Shown: piece after piece, positions 58,960 through 64,000 of the stretch
Layout of the letters: every line of letters starts with the position of its first letter
Numbering within the stretch: position 1 is the first letter of the stretch
NCBI GenBank assembly: GCA_014338405.1
Contig: JTDE01000438.1
Coordinates: 113,625-177,624, forward strand
DNA length: 64,000 nt
Source of the DNA: Paragonimus skrjabini miyazakii
Taxonomy: Eukaryota; Platyhelminthes; Trematoda; Plagiorchiida; Troglotrematidae
Reading direction: 5' to 3'
Notes under the pieces: generated by a model
What the model saw: the letters and a program-made list of their open reading frames with translations, nothing else
The model's database searches: none
Told to the model about the DNA's origin: nothing
Made by a program: the position numbers and the translations under genes

Positions 58960-59033
58960 TGAATGGTGTTGCTTATAACGTTTGTCGCTGTTCAACCCAC
59001 TTCGTTAGGGGCCATCCGATTGAAGTAATCACT
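58960..59033. repeat. 74-bp direct repeat, copy 1
   Basis: TGAATGGTGTTGCTTATAAC and onward; repeated at 60877-60950 with a few substitutions and a 1-2-bp gap. It directly abuts the family-1 unit. Its middle (GTTTGTCGCTGTTCAACCC) faintly resembles the B-box end of that unit in plus orientation, as in the inverted junction at 12.7 kb. Confidence 0.7.
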
Positions 59034-60876
59034 ATGTTTTGTTCCGTTCCCTGAACTATATAGGAAGCACTTTCTTTGAAGTGACTGATACTCATAACTT
59101 TTAAACACCTCTCCTATTATTCGAGGATGCAGCTAAACCCGGCAATGAAACCGTCTTAAGCAAACGAGAAGAATGTGATTGGTCCCCAACTGAAGCAATC
59201 TGATGTGTCTACCAACACTTCAAATCCACAACACACTAGACGAGAAAGACGTTGTTCAGTGGCCTGAAACCAGGAGTGACGAACTACATATGGGCTAATG
59301 AAAATGATTCGCTTCAATATGTCTGAGATCATTATGTTCTATATCCGACTGGAAGGAACTACACGATAATCAGACTAGAAACGCAGTTGCTTCCAAACAA
59401 GACGGTGACTGTTAGTGAAGTTCAGATGTCCATGAAGAACAAAAATTCTTCAGATCAAGTGATTTGTTTATTAGGAAATAAATAGGAAGCATTGTTGAGT
59501 GATGTTAACAACATAAGTAAAAAAGTTTGTTCATTTCCATTCAGATACTTCAAAAAACGATCAGCTAAACCCGCATTCGAATAGAATACGTTGAGTTTTT
59601 GACGGGCAATGGTTGGCTTTAAATAGTTTCAAGAAACCAGTAACTTCATGTGTTCTGTCTGGAAAAGGCGCAATCACGTCCGCAGCCTCTGCATGAAATT
59701 GACTGGTTCCTTAACGGTCTGAAACAAAGAAAGGCTGACGCAATCGGGTTTTTTTATTTGGATAAAAATGCATTATTTTTTACAAGCTTCCGAAACGAAA
59801 CTGAAGCTGGAAAATTGTTAGTGCGAAAGCAGCCTTGGTTCCGCCGACATACAGAAGAGAAAGTGAAAAGTTAAGGGTATTGCCAATAGGAAGAAACAAT
59901 AAGCCAAGTTGTTTCCTTACAAAATAGTCAACAATGTTGTGCACAACCTGTGCGACTAGTCCGAAATGAGAAATGAGGAAGTGACTATTACTGTCATCTA
60001 AGGATATTGACACTTATGGACAGAAAGATGCTGATTTTCATCATTTACTTCGTTTACACAAAGCTCTGAATGAGTCGTTCACAGTCAGTGTTTTAGCCCA
60101 GAATCTACTCGTTAGTCATACAAGCCGTTGAGATGATATACACATAACATCTGTTACAAAATTTTGCGTCTATGATGGACTCAATGCCGTTGGCCAATTA
60201 GGTATCTATGAAGAGAAGCGTAAAAGCAGAGGCATTCATAAAACTATTAAAACGGCTGTTGTATGGCTTACTTGATGACTTGATAAAAACGATGAGCAAC
60301 ATTACAGATTTGTCATTAATTCACTTCTCGGGCACCGTGAATCTTGGAATATTGAGCTAATATTTTACCAGAATCTCACAGAAGCAGCGGAAAGACCATG
60401 ATGAAATTTGTATCCATGTTGTCTAAGTCTTCTGGCTAGGTGGTTGAAGAATATGCACAACTTTATCAGTTTCCAGTCCACTTTCACAGTAGACCATTTT
60501 ATGTAACTAAATTTTTTCAATGAACTTTTAAACTGCGCAGACCAGTGAAAAACAGGCGCTAAAGAGAAATCTGATGAACGAACATCTTGTCGATTTCCAG
60601 TCTTTGACTAAATACTTTGGCTACTAATCCGTAGTTTCATCTTTGATTAATCACCCTCTATAAAATCTGCAAATAACTTGCGGTTATTTTTGACTCCCTG
60701 AGGCGATTTGCCAAGGGCAAATGGAGTCTGAAGAACTTTTAATCGATACGACATACACTGATTTCAATTTACTATACAAAAAATGTAAGCAGTCCTATAG
60801 ATGTCAAGATTATCTGTGAGAGATTGAGTGCCAGAAGGTAAATATCGAGATCCCAGCAAAAACCAGTGTTTATTTT
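59034..60876. other. No supported gene
   Basis: Only short overlapping ORFs at 59650-60013. Nothing recognised. Confidence 0.4.
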
Positions 60877-60950
60877 TGAATGGTGTTGCTTATAGCGTTT
60901 GTCACTGTTCAACCCACTTCGTAAGGGCCATCTGATTGAAGTATTCACTA
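60877..60950. repeat. 74-bp direct repeat, copy 2
   Basis: See 58960-59033. Here it stands alone without an adjacent tRNA-like unit. Confidence 0.7.
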
Positions 60951-61450
60951 TTCCGAACTCCGATATACGTCAGGTATTGAGAAGTTTTATTATACTAAAT
61001 AATTTACTCTCTGACTTTTGATGTTTTTGCATTCATTTTGATATATCTTATTGCTACACACTCATAGTTGAGCGAACTATACATTTTGTTTCAGTCGAGT
61101 TCTCTGTAAAAACTTCAACAATCATTTGTTCTACTCCTAAATTAACCTAGGGAAACAGAACAAAACTCGAGACTGTACCCTTTAGGCAGTCTTTTTAAAA
61201 GAGTTACGGTTGTATAATTCTTTAGCAGTAGAGTTCTGGAAAAGAACTTATCAAAAAGGTAAGTCCTCCAACTTTAATTATTCTGATGACGAGGAAATAT
61301 TCAAGTAATTTAAACAAGACCAAATCGTTCGTAATTGCAAAAGAAGTGTACATAAAAACTGTTCTGTTCTGTTTTTGTTCTCACACAAAAAACAATTTAG
61401 ATCGAAATAACAATCTCATCGAATTGTGGTAAAAACACAAATGTGAACAA
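60951..61450. other. No supported gene
   Basis: AT-rich; nothing recognised. Confidence 0.4.
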
Positions 61451-61550
61451 NNNNNNNNNNNNNNNNNNNNNNNNNNNNNNNNNNNNNNNNNNNNNNNNNN
61501 NNNNNNNNNNNNNNNNNNNNNNNNNNNNNNNNNNNNNNNNNNNNNNNNNN
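61451..61550. other. Assembly gap (100 N)
   Basis: Exactly 100 N, the usual placeholder for a gap of unknown size. ORFs drawn across it are meaningless. Confidence 0.99.
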
Positions 61551-63079
61551 AGAGAAACTTCCCTTGAGAGATTCACCAATTCAGTTATGAGCTCACCACG
61601 AACAGAAATTGTTATTTATCTCATACAATCCGCTGTCAGATATGTAGTATCCATGGTGAAAATTACGCATATATTTAAAAAAACCCGAACCATTGGAAAC
61701 TGAGGACGTTTCCAAATTTTTAATAATGATCTAATGGTAGGGCATCTGTTGAATGGACAACCACAGCTGGTGGCAATATCATTAGAGTTGAATAGCTCAG
61801 CCGTGAATAGCATCCGTCACTGTATGATTGAATCCCTGTTGGACGAATTATTAATTCTTATCCTAAGTCCCAATGACAACTAATTTAGTTTGACAGCGGA
61901 AGAAAGACTATGGAGCATAAATTTTATTTAACAACAATTAGGTTGGCTATTGCGACGGACCAACCCTTTACGCACTCTTCATATTTTATTGAATTGTATT
62001 CTCAACTTGAAATTAACCAAACCCCCGACTACTCATTAGTAATTTGAATTGTATTTGTCCAAGCTTACTAAGAGCTCGAAGATGACAAGTTGCAATAACA
62101 GTTGCGTTTGAATCACTTCTCATTCAGTTAATAACATTTAGATCGCTTTAGCTAATAAACGGGTTACTATATGACAGCAATCATGCGAAGCACGTTGTAA
62201 ATTTGGAAAGTCATTTAAGAATCCATGTTTTAGTTGCCAAGCGCATTATTGTCACCTGTTTGTACAGGTTGCACTAGGATCGCTAACTCCTTTTTTAATG
62301 TCGGTTTTATTGATTCTGATCGCTAGTTATTAAATAATGAAACGCATTTTGTAAAGTTAAGCGTATTCATTCTTGTTTTCAAAATTAGTTTCCTTTTTTT
62401 CTGAGTAAAACGTTAATTTGTTAGCATATCGTTTCCACAACAAAAGGTACAAGTTCATTTTCGAGTTCTTTCCGTCTAATTGTCTTTAATTCGCCTAGCC
62501 CTGAACAGCTTTAAGCTGACTGGAGTTGCATTTGCCAGTCTGACGGCACGTTCTATTGCCTGGTTGTACCCGTCCGGTTGACAACTTTGAGCATCGTACT
62601 CTCCTTGAACTGCGAAGTCCAGCTTATTTTCAACATGGCAGTGCCTCAGCACATCGTGCGGAATATGTCAGGTCGTTGTTGCATCAAACGTCTTTTATGC
62701 GATGGATAGGTTTGAGCAGACCCGTCCGGCGGCTTCCAAAGACCACCCGGTCTAGTCGAAATAGAACGCTTCTTATAAAATGGACTCGAACGTAAGGTTC
62801 AAAATCCGAAAATTCATGCATGAAGGATTTTCTAGGTAGTAAATAGACGTTTTTACGTGAAAGTTAGTTCAACTGTAAAATGGAATTTTTCAGATGTTAA
62901 TAACCCTGATGAAAATGTTGTTTCTCACAGTTCCATTTTGGCGAACACATTTCTTGTAGATATGAGCTCAGCTGACATATACCCGCGACATTTCACCACT
63001 AAGCCAGATTTAGCGGTAAATTTATTTAAAAGTGATCCGACTACAAAATATTTGGGTTTTTACATAATCCGAATTAGTG
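61551..63079. other. No supported gene; protein-like island 62500-62780
   Basis: 62500-62780 is less AT-rich than its surroundings. The plus strand has a 79-codon ORF (62556-62795), while the minus strand reads ENKLDFAVQGEYDAQSCQPD and GYNQAIERAVRLANATPVSL in one frame, which looks more like protein. Neither is recognised and no splice sites are clear. Confidence 0.25.
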
Positions 63080-63420
63080 GTAAAAGTAGTATCCCCAGAC
63101 ATGGCAAACATTTTACCGGCTGAGCAACACAGCCACTATACCAGCCCCGAAATTTCACACTTGGGAAATCCTGTCCGGCAGTCAATCCCCTGGGTCATTT
63201 AATGGATTTATTGTGACATAAAAGGTTGATTGAATAACTGAGTCCAAATTTGAAGATTTTCAGCTTCCGAGGTAGTTGTTTCACTCAGTTAGTGAAACGC
63301 TTGTCTTGTTTAGACATGCTGTTTGTTAACTGGTTTGAATCCACATTTTCCACCTTAGGGCTACTTCTGAATTATCACATCAACCAAGCTATTTGTCAGT
63401 TGTACTTTCCTTACTGGTTT
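63080..63420. repeat. tRNA-derived repeat family 1, decayed inverted pair
   Basis: 63080-63165 is a minus-strand head of the unit's tRNA-like part (GTGGCTGTGTTGCTCAGCCG, then GTAAAATGTTTGCC). From about 63166 a plus-strand copy follows: AATCCTGTCCGGCAGTCAAT, GAGTCCAAATTTGAAG, CTTCCGAGGTAGTTG, CTGGTTTGAATCC (B box, 63330-63342) and TATCACATCAACCAAGC. Both are strongly decayed. Confidence 0.6.
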
Positions 63421-64000
63421 GTTGATGGCAGTCATTTTTCATTGAAACGAATAAAAGCAATAGCCGGATTTTCCAGTGAGTAACCCTTGCAGAAAATGAA
63501 CTGTATATTAGCCCTAAGAAACAGTCACCGTTAAATTACAGTCACCTGAAGGCTGAAGCAAAAGCGTGAATACAGCCAGTTATATATATGCTAGGTGACT
63601 GGAATACCGATTATACACCACGGTCAGACCAACATTTTGTTTACTAAACCGTCTGGTTAATGGTCAGCCTATGAACTCATTTTCACGTGACTAAACCTGA
63701 GTCACGTTCCAGTTTGTATAAGTTCTGTATACATCAATCTGCAAAGTAATCGATGTCGAAGAAATGGAGATCTTGGCCTTCCATAGGTTGAACATGCAAC
63801 AACTTGTTAAAAGACTTCCCGGATACTTCTCGTGAGGTGAAATACTTCAGAGCATCTTGTAGTTAGTGCCAGCAGATGAAACTGGCCAGAAGATACAGGT
63901 CTTTAATTTCATTCTTTTACAGTCTTAAAATCTGGTGATTTCTGTGTACAGTACAACACTGAATTAACCAAGAACCCATTACCGCTTGACTTAAGCCGAC
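63421..64000. other. No supported gene
   Basis: Nothing recognised to the end of the window. Confidence 0.4.

Noticed and set aside
1..64000. CRISPR arrays, prokaryotic operons, prophage or phage-defence genes
   Set aside because: No short regularly spaced repeats, no ribosome-binding-site pattern and no dense coding; the sequence is eukaryotic.

Overview
The window reads as AT-rich, non-coding-dominated nuclear DNA of a metazoan. A parasitic flatworm (trematode-like) is my best guess. It rests only on the mix of mobile elements: Penelope-like elements (PLEs), an R2-type LINE, a Ty3-type LTR element with a flatworm-style CDTSTG/HRLS integrase, and tRNA-derived repeats. There is no rRNA, no convincing functional tRNA, no operon, no CRISPR and no complete host gene. 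Two runs of N (24094-24498 and 61451-61550) show a scaffolded draft assembly.

Layout. 1-860 holds a decayed PLE reverse transcriptase on the minus strand. 2.8 kb has one possible host exon. 3.54-3.88 kb is the 5' end of a PLE. 6.2-6.6 kb is a tRNA-like repeat. 7.70-10.31 kb is a composite: a PLE with RT end plus GIY-YIG endonuclease, flanked by two 455-bp inverted arms that each carry the endonuclease relic of a different PLE. 11-12.8 kb holds several dispersed repeats, including a tRNA-derived unit beside an inverted partial copy. 14 kb has another possible exon. 20.37-24.69 kb is a Ty3-type LTR retrotransposon whose middle (rest of gag, protease, RT, start of RNase H) is inverted relative to its LTRs, gag start and integrase. 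25.5-27 kb has more repeats and 28.2 kb a CAA microsatellite. 31.6-32.1 kb carries a possible ankyrin-repeat fragment. 34.3-35.5 kb has tandem tRNA-like units and a fold-back repeat. 44.7-45.1 and 50.2-50.75 kb are two PLE endonuclease relics, and 51.4-53.2 kb is a decayed R2-type LINE. 56, 58.7 and 63.1-63.4 kb carry further tRNA-derived repeats. The rest shows no gene I can support.

How it fits together. This is mostly a graveyard of retroelements. Every autonomous element visible has lost its activity (frameshifts, YVDD to YVDN, lost catalytic Asp, truncation, inversion). The two unusual structures are the inside-out LTR element at 20-24 kb, with an exact 32-bp inverted repeat at the edges of the inversion, and the inverted-arm PLE composite at 7.7-10.3 kb. 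A third is the repeated head-to-head or tandem arrangement of a tRNA-containing unit whose tRNA-like part lies at the 3' end. All similarity statements come from reading motifs by eye; no database search was made.
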